The notes below the pieces were generated by a model. It saw only the letters and a list, made by a program, of their open reading frames with translations, had not been told where the DNA came from and searched no databases. A stretch of DNA of 64,000 nucleotides from Rotaria macrura (Eukaryota; Rotifera; Eurotatoria; Philodinida; Philodinidae). Location: the NCBI GenBank assembly GCA_900239685.1, contig OENT01000011.1, positions 186,001 to 250,000 on the forward strand. The letters run 5' to 3'. Within the stretch, counting starts at the first letter, position 1; every line of letters starts with the position of its first letter. Positions 46,723-60,600 of the stretch are shown here, in pieces. The position numbers and the translations under genes are program-made.

Positions 46723-47490
46723 TTAACTTTATCGGTCTAGAATCAATTAAAAAAAGCACAATGCAGTAAATATCCTTTGGTGACTGAAGAGTTCAAGGAA
46801 AACAGAAATGAATGTACACATGAATAATAAAAATCAGGATTCAAGTTATTCTAATGATCGTGCGTTGTCTATGCAACATAAGAATGAAATCGAATCTGAT
46901 AAAGATTGGAACGATTTGTGTTTACAGTAAAGTAATTCTATACAAAAAAAAGGTTTCAGGATAAACTAATAATCGAATTAGACCCAGATAGTCTAGCTTC
47001 TGAAGTAGCAAAGAAATGTTTTGAACCGTGTCCAGAATGGAGCAAAGGACAAAATAATTCATCAACAATCATTCATTTTAGCATGCCATGCATGCCAAAG
47101 AATGTTTCAACAAAACTTAATATTCTTTTATACGCTTATGCTCATTTGAAATATGAATTCGATACATCATTTATTTCATTGAAGGATAGAAATAAATATA
47201 AAACTAGTTAAAGTTTAACAATTGAATTAAATGAAATATCTATAAAGTTAATGAAACTAATGTAATACAATAAACTTGTTAATGAAATTGGTGTTAAAAA
47301 TGCCATTAAAAAATCGAAGAAGAAGCTTCATTAACATGCAACGATTTATAGAAAGAAAATTCAGTCATGATCATAGAATTAACAGTCAGTAACTGAAAAT
47401 TTCTAAGCAAGATGATAAATTATCGGTTCTTTCTTTTCGTATTGGAATAGTTTGTTCAAAGTGAATGAAAACAAACCCAGGTCGAACGAC

Positions 47491-47698
47491 ACGGACTGTT
47501 GAGTGGACGCAGTTATATGGACTGTAACATCATTAAAATAGGCCCGTATACGGCCGTATTTTCACAGTATACGGCTCCGTATACGGTACTATCTCTGGGC
47601 ACAGTAATAAAGGATCGTATACTGTGAAAATACTGCCGTGTACGGGCCTATTTTAATGATGTTACGGTCCGTATAACTGCGTCCACTCAACGGTCCGT
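47491..47698. repeat. foldback element with 88-bp arms
   Basis: Arms 47491-47578 and about 47611-47698 are inverted copies with few differences; shared words include GAGTGGACGCAGTTATA and ATCATTAAAATAGGCCCGTA. They are separated by a loop of about 30 bp. The ends carry ACGGACYGTTGAGTGGAC. GTATACGG words recur near the centre. No target duplication or coding frame was found; class unassigned. Confidence 0.8.
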
Positions 47699-48478
47699 AA
47701 CGGATATCCGTTTTGATGGACCGGGGAAGTCATGATGAAAATACAAAAAGTTTGAAAATAACATAATAAATTTCTTTTCAACAATGTCTTATTATAGTTA
47801 GCTTTCATCATGCTTAACAGTTAAATCGAAGGCAAGTTACTACCCATGTTTCAAATTTACAATCATCTAATCTTTCATGTTATATTTGCATATTTTCACA
47901 GGTAACCATTTCTCCATGGTGTAGAATTGCGTTTATGAGCAATGAGCCTTGGCATTTGAAACTAAAGTTTCGAAAGAAAACATGCATTTTTTCAACGAGC
48001 ATCAGAGACTTTATGGCTCTCGAAAGAACATCGTTTTAGTATTTTAAAGAAACTGCACACATATCAATAAAGAAAGCAAAATAAAATACACGCAACAATA
48101 ACTTTTATCATACATCAAATTTCCAAGAACCCAGCAGAACAACATTTATCTCTTAACAACTCTCGTTCTTTGATTTGGCATTCAAGAGCTGTAAGAAAAT
48201 TTTAGATGACCGATAAGTCGAATACGCACCAGAAACGGTGAAATACGGTTTTTTTTACTGCTGACAAGTATCTTCATCCGATTAAAACAAACCCTTCATA
48301 TTGTGAAACACAGTACGGAAAAAGTGTTGTAGTAATCGTAGATCTTGTTGGTTAACAAACAATAGCTAGATTGTTTTATACACTTCGATCGAACAGAGAT
48401 TTAGTCTAAAAGCTTTTTTCTCTATGAAGCATAATGATTTTAGTTTATTAGAAAAAGTCGTTGATATTTTTTTTAGTC
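47699..48478. other. intergenic, no gene seen
   Basis: AT-rich DNA between the foldback element and the 3' end of SCAPER. No coding segment is supportable. Confidence 0.4.
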
Positions 48479-48484
48479 TTTATT
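48479..48484 (-). terminator. polyadenylation signal of SCAPER
   Basis: Minus-strand AATAAA about 183 nt past the SCAPER stop codon; the nearest clear hexamer. Confidence 0.4.
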
Positions 48485-48666
48485 TTCTATATACAAGAAA
48501 ATCGGTTAACACAACAAAGTGGAATTCAATCACAATCAGCCAGCTTATGTTTAATGACCAATCGAAGAGAAAACGAAATAAATCGAAAGACACACATGTG
48601 GGCAAGAAAATATTTATACAAGAAAATGAGATTTTGGACGGAAATAAGAAAAATATGAATATTCGT

Positions 48667-51600
48667 TTAAGATTTAATTTCCGTATCAATTCGATGAGAT
48701 TCATTTTCCTTCTCTTCGTCGTTATAAGTTTTATCCATTCGTTTTGATATTGGTCGATAGTATTGTAATGCATTCGTCCATTCATCGTGTGGAAATCGCA
48801 TTTGAAAAGATGACATTGTAGATCTATTATCATCTTCATTGATTGTTTTCGTTTCACCTAATTTTGCCTATTTAACGAAGGATGCAAAAATAAAATTCGA
48901 TCGAATAGGAATTTTTGAAAAAATAAAATTACTTCAATAAAATTTGCAATAAGATCAAGTGACATTTCTGTTTGCAATATTGCTCGTGTTGTATCACAAT
49001 CGAATGAACAAGAAATCAATGTTGGAAATAGTATATCCATATATTTTGATTCAACAAAATAACGAAATGGTAAACATGATAATTGTTGAAGAACAGTTGG
49101 TCGATTACCAAATGCCATTCGGCACTTGAAAAAATTAAACATACATTATGCCTTAATCAAGCAAAGACTTCCAACTTACTTGATTATCTTGATTTAAGAC
49201 ACAATAATAGCCAATAAGAAGAATAATTTCATGTAAAAGATTATCATTATTTGTCGTTTGTTTATGATTACAATAGGCAAGAATATAATTAGCAACATGT
49301 CGCAGTTGTAGAGAAATAGTTTCTTCACCAAGAATAGTCTAGAAAATAAAGTTTTGTAACCTTTATGATAATATTTGCAGAATATTCTTTTTTATGATCA
49401 GTTTAAAATTCGATTATTTTGAATTAATTAATTTTTTAAAACAATTACTTAATAATTATCAAAATTACTTCAGTGATACCATATACCTTATGGTATTATA
49501 CTTTTTATGATTACATCAATTCTTGTAACTTACTCTATCTCTTTTTCGTATCACTTGTATTCAATATAAGCTCCTAATTAGTTCTGACGACGTGTAACTA
49601 TGAATCAAGTTAAAGTGAAATTACCCATACTTAAACTATCCTATGCACCACCAATGTCTATTACTCTATATTGTACTATTAGAATATATATAACACGGTA
49701 GATTTATATGAGCGGCAAGCAAGCATATTAACTACAAGGACATTGTTGGTTACCTAAAAAGTTGACATGCAATTTTTACAAGTATGAGAAAGTAGATTTT
49801 AATTTATTGTTTTTACGACCTTTTCCCTAATAAAAATTCAATTTCCACTAGAGAAAAAAGTGAAGATTCAAAATTTAAGAATACTCTCTTCCCAACATCG
49901 CCTGCGAAAGCAATAGAGAACGCATATAGAATGCAACGCTACACAGAGCGAACGAACAGAGATAATATACTAATTTCGATGAACTAGTAATGATTTACTT
50001 ACTTTTATGCAAGTTTCATCCTTACCAGCCGTATCCATAATAAGTCTCATAATGTCCTGATTTTTTCACAAAAAAATCTATCCTTCCTACTTTCTTGACA
50101 TAGGCCACTGTAATCATGGTGGTAGTTGTACTGATGAAAGAAAAAGCTTCACACTTCAAGTTCGGCATTTGATTTAGTCTTTTGTGTGTTAGAACTACAC
50201 ATGCACTATGTTGACATTGAGTAACTTGATACACATTACATTCATCTCTGATTTCTATGACTATGTACTACCTTTTAACTGTTCATTGAGACATGTTTAT
50301 TGTGTAAATTTTTGATATTATCGTTGTGAAAGAAATTATCTCGTTTATTTTCGCGATGAAAGCATTCGTAAAAACTATCAAACTATTTAGAACATCGAAT
50401 AAATACACTTATCTTTGAACGTTACTTACGCAAAAACTTGTTGAATACGAATAGTACATTCTCTACTTGAAATAAGATCTATCTTCAAGAAGAAAGATTT
50501 TAAATTATAACTAAAATAAAATGCCTATTCAATTCGATCTACGATGAAGAAGAAAATTGAAGTGAATGCTCGACTAGTTTGATGATCAGCATTCATGTGT
50601 TTTATCGTTTTAAGTTGAAAAAAATCCTTGATTGTAGAATTCGTATTACTCAAAGATCTAATCGAATTAGTATTGAAAAAATTCTATTTTAACATTTACA
50701 TACTTGAAATGTATCAAGATCTAATGTAGCTATTGTATTCAATAATACCATGGATTTGATTACAATAGTAATGGTTTTTTCATGTAAGGTAATTGTACTA
50801 TTGTTGTTATTATTATAATTATTGTTATTGTTATTTTCAGTAATAATTTGATTTGTAGTATCAGTTTCATGTATGAGAATACCATATATTAAAGAAAGAA
50901 CTTCACAGAAATTAGTTGATTTCATTACATTCAAAACTTGCGCCGGATCGTTATTGAATTTCTTTGATACTTGATCAAATGGAGGAATATATGATCTTAT
51001 AGATAATAGAAGTTTCTTTTATAAATTAATTTAAAAAAAAAGAAATTTACTTTGGTTTAGAAAATTCAATCATTTGTTGTAAGAGATTTAAATAATGTAT
51101 AATCATATCTGGTATAGGTGATTTTGTTGTATTAACAATGGCACGTACTGTACGAAAAAATGATGCAATACGATCAAGTATACCAACATTTGCCATGTAA
51201 CTATTTTATAGAAAATTTATTGATAAACGAAACTCGACATTTATTCTTTTGTTATATATTACCTTATTAAATCTGTTAAACGACTCAATGTTAATTTTTC
51301 ATCTTTATTTTCATTATCATGATGTTTTATTTCTTTTACTATTGAATTGTAGATTGTCAGTAGATCGGTAAGTGTTCGTGCTACATTCGTTACTAAATCA
51401 ATTTGACTTAATATTTCACTTTCATTTTGATCATTGTTTATCAGTAAAACATCATCACTTTTCAAACCCTGAACAAAAAATGATAAGTTTCTACTTGTTT
51501 TCAGAAAATATTCAATCAAATCAATGATCATACTTACATTCATATGTCGAATAAAACTTTCTATAAGTGTTAAAATTTTACCACTATTAAGAAGATAAAT

Positions 51601-54600
51601 TGCATTATCAGAATTATTATATGTTGCCGCTCGATAGACAGAAACAGTCGATGCAATTAAACTACAAGAAAAAACAATGATACATGAAGATGAAGTCAAG
51701 AAACATTTTTCACTATAATCTAAATCACTCAATTGTTGATGCTTCTAAGCTAGAAGAGTATAATTACCTTTCAGGTGCCAATGGTAGTTTGTTACATTCG
51801 GCTCTTAATTCAATCATTTTATTTAATGTTGAATAACCATTTAAACTGAAGAAAACACGTTGTTCAAGTGGTGAATCCTATAGAATAAATGAATCTATCA
51901 TTTGAAAGTTATCTTCGAAATGTATGCTTACTTTTTCATAACCATGTGTGTCAAAAATTTTAACAAATTCAGTAAGAATACGTTGGCATGCTAGATAATT
52001 TGTTGTGTTCAATGGTTCTTTTCGTGCTGTTGTATTTAAAGATTTTTCTAATTCATTTAAAAATCGTTGAATACTAAACAGCAATCAAATTAGTCAATTC
52101 AACTTGAAACTATTGTTCTGGTCTAGCTTTTACCGTGCTTTATGTGTTGATGTTAAATAAGGTCGTTGAGCATTTTCTGTTTCATACGTTGTCGAACTAG
52201 AATTTCAAAAGAAACCAGATAGAGGCGAATAAATAATCTTCCAGAATATCAAAACTCTTTCCAATCTAGACGATGTTCATCATATGCGTACTATTGAGAG
52301 GTAGAACAATCTAGAATCGTTTTGTTATTCAGTTTTTCTACTTCTGAAGATTCACGTCTATGAACAGAATTTGCTATGTAGCATGGGAATTTTAAATAGT
52401 CAATATTGTAAGATAAGAAATATTAGGAAAACTTCAACTAGTCGAACGAGTTACTTTTACTTGAGGACTCTGTTGATGCTAAATTTCAAGTAGGCCATTG
52501 ATTTGCTAGATAGGCTAAGGGGAAATCAAAACTTTGTGCTGAAGCATCCAGTAAAAACATTGATATCTTGAGAAAGCAAATGCAAGAGTTTCCATTTCAG
52601 GTGCATAATTATCAAATAGGATTGCATCAATTCTAATGAATTCATTAATCTTTAAAAGTTTTCCTACATGTTATTCAATCAGCTTAGTTTTATGAAACTT
52701 TTACATATTTGTTGAAATCAACATCATTTCATTCGTGTCACTGCTATTTGCAGATCTTAGTAAGCAAGCGTTAAGGGGGAACACATGAACAAGATTTAAT
52801 CGTCATTTAAGATAATATTAATTGACTATGATATTAGTTAAATGAAAATACGAACGTATGTATTCTAAATTCAATCGACAAAAGAAAATGTGCTAACAAG
52901 GTTTTTTAAGTAATCGAAAAATTTTATTCTTACTAATTAGAATATCATCATGGATATAAGCATTGAACACGTAGCGAAATTGGTGAATGCTCGTATTTCA
53001 AGGACTCTTTTCAAAATCAGCTAATAGTCGATTCTACTATGTTATTATTTAGATACGCTAGAACCATACTAAATAACTTCAAAATTTGGGATTTCGATTG
53101 TCATCTAAGTTCTATTGCTTAAAGATTTTATCAGAGGTGGTAGTATAGAATACGTTCTCATTACTTTTACATAGTTTGCAATCGATAAAATACTAAATTT
53201 ATCAATGAAAGTTGACATCCCTATTGTATGTCTCTCATAAATTTGACTAGAATAAAAATCAGTCTTCTTCTTCTTCTTCTTCATCATCGGTTAATAAAAA
53301 ACATCGAAAATTTTACCGTTGAATAATACGAAGACGTAATTTCTTTGCTCGCTTTTTCATTGCATGTTTTCTTTCTCGATTAAAGGCCATTTCTTGCCGA
53401 ACAATATCATCACTTGTTACAACGGCTATGCATCCCATGTTCATTGTATTCTAGAGAATACGTTCGTATTTCAATAATCATCATATTGAAATAGGATTTC
53501 TTACAAGTTCTTCTTGTGTAGGTTGTTTCTTGGCAGAATTTTCATTCTTTTGATTGAATCGCTCGATTAACAATTGATTATGGCGAGTACCACGTAGATG
53601 TGTTTGTAAATGAAGATCAGACGCTAACTAAGAATAAAAACAAACCAAACTTTTCTTAATATTCTATTAGCTGAACGAAAAACGGTCACTAACCAATAGA
53701 TTACATAGTGTACAACATTTGCGAGTTGCAACAAGCTCTTCATTCATTGTTATGCTCGTCATTGATGTAGTTACTTTCGTATCATCGTCTACTGGTGAGA
53801 CATGATGATGATCTTCAGCACTTGGGCCACGTAGTGCACTCATTTCCATAGCTTTTCGACGGATTTCTTCGAGTTGAGTTATATGTCGTCGTTCACTTTC
53901 TTCTTGCTGTACACGAAAAAAAAAGACTCATCATGAAATAATTATTATAAAAGAACAACATACTTTCAGTGTTAATTTTTTCTTCAATTCCACAGTTGAG
54001 GCTTTAAGATTTTCGACACGTTCAGCACGTTTTTTTTGAAAACTTCTACAATAAGAATAGGAATTCATTGAAACAAAAATTAAAAGAATTAGTTCGGGAT
54101 GAAAAAAGCTACTATAGTTTCCTCTATCTGAAAACGATGAGTAAAAAACAAGTTCTTTAGTAGGATAATACTTGAAGTTTTTCCTAATGTTCTGCATGAA
54201 TAAAAAATAGGGTCATTCTATCAAATGTTTAGTCCTGTTGAAAACTGGGGAATACGGATTGTTATTTGGAATTGAGTTGTACACAAAATTCCCACTTTTT
54301 TATCATTCTATGATAAACAACTTTTCTTACTAAGACACAAGGTAGCGCGATGTCAGCATCACGAATTCTCTACTGAAAGGTCTACGATGTGCTACAAACA
54401 CAATTGCCTGACTAGTTCGAGAGTCATAGATTCCACTCAGTTGTCTTTCTGATGTGTAATCATTGATCACCGATCACAGTTTGACTTGAAGAAACGAGGA
54501 ATTGTCATTTTCAACATGTAACTGCGTTTTAATCCTGTTTCTACAGCAGCATAAAGGGCTATATTAAAATATAATTCATAAGAACCACTCGTTAATATAA

Positions 54601-57600
54601 TACAGTAACTTGAACTCATCTTCAGATCAAGCAGCATCATATTCATCGCTCTGGTTGAGAGCATTAGAGTCAGTCAGGTTCACAAATTTCGAACCCAGTC
54701 GCATCGTATACAGAATACTCAATAAAGTATCTTGAACAGAATTTAATACTTGAAGTCGCTCTGAAAAGAAAGTGTTCTCGTCGTCTAGCACAAACAGCAA
54801 TTGAAAGGTACAATATTTACAGCTAATAATGAATGAGATTTAATTATTGAAAACAAAAGCAATTCTTTACTGTCTACAATAATTAAAAGAACAAAACAAA
54901 TACTGATAGTAATTATTTATTGAGTGGTATCAATAGCATCACTGATTATAGTACAGAATCAGATGAAGCATTATTGGAATTATAGTTTCATAATGTTGGT
55001 CATGTACAAACTTTTATAACCCGGAAAAGTTAGTTGTTGTTTTTCTAATATGTATATAAAAGACTATTTTTGAATAAAAGGAACAATAAACTGAAGTTCA
55101 AAACATATTTTTATGCCTATAAAATATTCCGTTGGACTAGCACCTGGGCAATTAAACATTTTCTGATATGGATCTCATCAGACTCAAGTTTTCGAATCCT
55201 ACACCGTGCATGGGTCCGGTCGAATTCGGGTACATTTGATGGGCTCTAGTGTAGATTACTCCAATCCGAGGTATGAGTACCTATTTAACGGATAAGGATG
55301 ATGAATTGACTGTTTATGATGTATTGAGATCATTTAGTGGAAAAGACAATTATGCATCAGATGATGAAGATTCTGATCAATTTGATGAAATAACTGATTA
55401 TTTGAAAAGAAATTCATCTTTTCGAAAAGATACTGATATATTATCGTGGTGGCAAAATGAGTCACTTATTTATAAAAAGTTATCGCGTTTGGCTATGGCG
55501 TTATTATCCATTCCTGCTAAACCCCTTCCCAAAATAAAACGCCATGCCCTTCTAGTATAAAAATATATATTACTCCCGAGATGTTGGCCTACTACTGTGG
55601 ACTATATTTTGGCTTGGATTTACCGAGAAAGTTGAGGGTTTTAAAAAATTTTTCTCGCATTAAAACAGCCACTTTTACCAGCCAAATACTGGAAAACCAC
55701 TTTTTTACCAGGAAAAAAGTCATTTTTTTCGCAAAACCGTGATTATTTTACAAAAGAAAACAGCTTTTTAACTAAAAACCCAGATTTTCTACTGAAAAAC
55801 CAGATGCTTTGTTGTTAGAACCTGATAATCCACTGGATTTCTGAAAAACGTGTCTGAAGATCCCATGGGCTTGTATTACGTATGGTGAGCTTTTTCTCAG
55901 GGTTGACTTTTTTTCTAGGAGGGGTGGGGGGAAGTTAGTTCGGCAACTAGTGAAATAATACTTAGCAAGACTGGGCAAACGGTAGAAACTGGTAGACAAA
56001 TATTAAGTCTTGATTCTTTAGATACAATTGCACACATCTTCGACACTGTTTGTGATAATCATAAAAAGATTGTTATTTCATTCTTATTTAATCAAGCTAA
56101 ATGAAGTAGTGAATTCACATTTTCAATCACCATAACGATTAGAGGGCGGGTACGGGTTGGGAATGGATACGAGTAGGGTACGGCTAAAGAATTTTTTTTC
56201 GGGTGCCGTACTGGTACCAAAAATCGTACTCATGCAGCACTCTACTCTAGTGGATATATTTCATTGGGAATATGCTTCTGTTTTCTCTCATCAAACACCT
56301 GCACACGTTTTCTATTCATGCCAAGACGCTTGCACAGTTCAGCGTCTGCACTTTTCGGAATCTTATACTTCAGAACGAATTATTAAAGGAACGTGACGGA
56401 ATCCTATGCATAATCCTGATTACTATTGAAATATCCTTGGAACATGAATGGTTAAGATTCCAGGGAGAATTCTGAACAAATATTGGCAAGATTCCGTCTG
56501 ATACTTTCAGGACTTTTTAAACAGCGAAGGAGACAGAGCGTTGTTAGCTCTAACTTTTACTAGCAGAAACATATTTCATCAAATCCACCCGTGGCAGTTT
56601 CTTCTAATTCTTGCTTCAATGTGCGCTATTTTAGAGGACGAACACATATCAGAGCCTATTTCAAATAATATTTTCACATGTTTTTCCTGATGCGTTGCAT
56701 AGCCAGCATTGAATAGATCTGATTGATTTAAAGTCAATCAATTTGTTCCAGTCGTTTGAAAGCTTTTCCCACCATATGTACGTTCAACGGCTAGCCGTTA
56801 CCACTCTGTATTGTACCTCATTTGGATATCCTCATTTTCTGCAGATTCCCTACATGATTTTCATATCGCTTATTTGAAAAGCGTGTTTCCCAGGAAAGTA
56901 AAGAAATGTTTGTCCTAAAAATGGTACGGCAGGATCAAACTTAGTTTGAAATTTATTCATTGCTTTGCTCGTGTTAAACACACCCCCTCCGAGAAAGCGC
57001 CAACGGTAGCGAGTGAGTCTACAGTGCTTGTTTCCAAAGTCTTTCCGTTCAGCAACTATTCGTTCGTCGGCGCCCCTTTGGGCCGCCACTCACGGCTAGT
57101 CATCATCATCCTTGGATGTACTCTGTACATAGGTCGTCATTAGCTACAGGTTAACTACCCCATTGTGGTTCACCTTATGGCAACAAAAATCACATGTTTG
57201 GCAACCATAAAATTTACATTTATTGTGAACGATTTGGATATTATTTCTGTGACGTTTCCGGGAAAGGTCAGGCTGTATCGAAGCTTTTTATTTATGAGAC
57301 CTAGGATAAACCGTCTAAAACAACAGTCAGCTAATCACCGATTCAGATTCCTTGACTCCGATTACATTTGGTCAAACTTTATAGAACATCTATTTTTTTG
57401 GTAAAAGCGCCTTTCTTTGTCCAAAAAGTGCAAAATTTCAAAAAGTTGATAACGGATTCAGATTCCCAGACTCCAATTACCATTCGTCAAACTTTATATA
57501 GTGTGACCTTGAAGCAGGTCAAAAAACCCTTTTTTCGTTCTGTGCGAACGTACGAACGAACGTAACCAACTCATTTCGGCGTATGATCGTCCTTTCAGTA

Positions 57601-60600
57601 GAAGGAATGACTTACTGAAAAGAAACATTGCTATTCTATACTTCGAAAGTATACTGATTTCATAAAGTCTCATGAAATAAATCCGAGAAAGTATTTCCGT
57701 ATTACGTAGCAGTTTTACGTCAAGCTAGAGTCGTTTTTGTTTAGGCTAGGGATGCGTGAGTTCCTGTCTGAGTGTATATGAAATACTACTGAACATTGGA
57801 TGACTTCAGTCTTATGCGCTGAATGTGAATCGAAGTCGATCTCTAGTTTACGTCCCAGTATCAATTTATCGCTCTATATAATTCTATAGCCTCGAATGAA
57901 TAATTCCAAAATTAAAGCACAAAGCTTTAATTGTGAGAATGCACCTAATCATTTGGGCATGACTTGACCTTGAATCGAAATAATCAAGTCTGAATAGAAA
58001 TCTGAGACTTTCGAAAAGATCAACAAGGATAAAGCTGATTGGAAGCTAGAAACTTATCAGTAATTGAAGCGATTAAAAAATATCTGTCTTGATAAAAGCA
58101 TCATAACATCTAAAAGTACCAACAGAAACAAGCTGAGTTCATTATTCCTTAACGAAAACACAAAACCCGAAAGTAAACGATGATATTCTAAGAAAATTTC
58201 TTTTTCGAAAAGTCATCCTCTGATTATTAATGATTTTGCTAGTCATCAATGACTATACAAGCCTAACTTCTCTCATCCGTTAATAGTCATCATGGAAACG
58301 AATCGATAATGAATGAGAACTATAGTCATGAATTAGGGAAAAATATATAATCTAGTAACAACATCCGTACAGATATTATTACTGCATATGTAGAATTATG
58401 ATAGAATAGTTCGATATCGTTTTTCGATGTTAAGATAACAATTTATAATTTACTTTTGTTTAGCAATAGCAGCAGATTGTTTTTGTTTTCGTTTTTCATT
58501 CAAATGTTGTTCAATCATTCGTTCTTTTGTTTTCCATTTTTCTTGCATTTCATTAAGACGTGTTTGTCTGATAGCTTCTAATTCTTTTCTACGATTTTCA
58601 GCTGCTAATTCTTTTTGTTTATGTTCATCATGTTTTCTAACACGTTCCTCTTCAAGATATTGTTTATATTGTTCTTCTTTTTGGTAGCGTTCTTTTAATG
58701 TTTGTCGACGATTTTCTTGTTGTAAAGATTTAATAAATGCTATTTCTTGTCCTTTTAAATCTTCATCACCGGCTTTTTTAGCTTTCAATAATAATAAATA
58801 TTGACGTTTTTCTTCAGCACGTTGCATCTTTATTTCAATTGTAGTTTTACGTGCTTTGATTAATTCTTCTTTCCATTGACGAACTTCATTTACCTGAAAT
58901 CAAGAAAAAGACAAAATGTTTCTCTACGTATTTCAAATATTTATCTTTTACTCGATGAGTTAATTCGCGTAATTTACGAGCTTTTTCATCTCGTAGTGTT
59001 TCTCGTTTTCGTGATGCTCGTGCTTAAAAGAAAAGGAAAATATTTGGTGAGAAAATTTCAATGAAAATGATGTTCACGTACCTTGTCGTTCAGCTGCTTC
59101 ACGTAAAGTTTCACTCAAAGGTCTATAATAAAAACAATTGGATTCAGAAAGATATTACTAATCATTGTATAAGACACATACCGAATACGTGAAGGTGTCG
59201 ATAATTTTTCATAAAGACGTTGTTGTTTTGATCGTGATTTTCCATCAAGATCAGAATCATTATCATCACGTGAAAGATCAATTAGACTTGAATCCTTTTC
59301 ATCTTGATCACCAGGTAATGACATAAAATAACTTGAAGTTTTTGTTGTCTATGAATAAGAAATACGAAAAAAACAAACAAACAAATAATTATCTACTTCT
59401 AACATTTGGACAAAGTAAGATTTTTAATACATTACCGATAATTCACTTTCTTCTAATTCTGAACCATCATCAACACCTAAGAGAAGATCATCGTCACTAA
59501 CATCATTCAATTGTTGTTCAAGATCTTCTTGTTCAGCCATTAATGAAGCTATTGTTCGTTCTTGTTCGGCCTCTAATGCAGCAGTTAATGTTTCTTCTCT
59601 ATCGAATACATCGAATATTTGCTACAAATATTAAAAAAAAACGAATATTCATTCATGCTGTTTTTCATTCAATATAACACATTGAATACTACGTTATATC
59701 CATGATCAGAACTCAAGCAGACAATTGAAAGTATCGACGAAGGAACAGCGAGCATTTCTACAAGTTTATCTTTTCTAGTTAAGTTATTAATTTCATGAAG
59801 ATATACATATAAGTGAGACCGTACCCAATAGCAACAATGTGAACTATTTTTCGTCCTTCAATCAATATAATAAAACTCAAAAACAAAATGATCGAAAGAA
59901 TAAAGTAGGATATTGTATGTATTCTACAAATAGCGTTTCTATTTGGCCAGCATACAAAACAAATCGTAACATCGTATTTCCATCGAAATAGTTATCTTTC
60001 TTCTTTACATAGTAAATGGTATTTTCAAACAGATGTGTACCACTTAATTTGGCATCGGATCGCAAAGATCTCGAACTAAGTAGAACCTTGAGAAAGAAGG
60101 TTACTTAGATAAAAATCAAAACCAAGAGAGTACGAAATTCTACAATCAGAACATACGTGTTGATTCTAAAATTGTACGGCCTATTGATTCCATGAAAGAA
60201 ATTCAAAATTAGTTTGCTAAGAACGAAATAGACAGAATTCGAGTTCAATTCATTTATGACTAATTATCTAAATATGTCCGTGCGATATAATGGCATTCTA
60301 CATGTGTCTATTGTATTTATCTGAATACGATTTACAGAAGTTATCATTTCTCTCAATGTTAAGCAATCTACTGCTGATAAACAGATGTTTGTGAAGCAGA
60401 GAGATGAATCTATCACTTAAAAACTATGGTGAAAATTTTTGTGTAGCATAAGATTTTTCTGTTTGACTTTAATGTAATGAAACGTAGAAACAAACACTTT
60501 AGTGAAATACTTGTTCAATACTGATTCGAGTTTTGAAGTAATGATGAACCTATTTTTAGAATAGGCAGAAAAATGCATGACTTCAGCTTTCATTATCTCA

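Larger units (their letters stand above)
45286..47214 (+). pseudogene. unidentified broken gene, split by a transposon
   Basis: Coding-looking DNA flanks the piggyBac-like element. On the left, a frame opens at 45286 with MALAARKLDVLLPLLPSEVH and runs into the insertion site. On the right, protein-like segments such as LIIELDPDSLASEVAKKCF and NVSTKLNILLYAYAHLKYEF appear up to about 47214 but are broken several times. I do not recognise the family and cannot tell a host gene from an old element gene. The inserted element and the other breaks indicate that it is not functional. Confidence 0.4.

Noticed and set aside
50454-50500. Possible extra SCAPER exon encoding IDLISSRECTIRIQQVF
   Set aside because: It has plausible splice ends, but the flanking exons join directly (..DTFQ / TILGEE..) in register with the SCAPER family, so the extra segment would interrupt conserved sequence.
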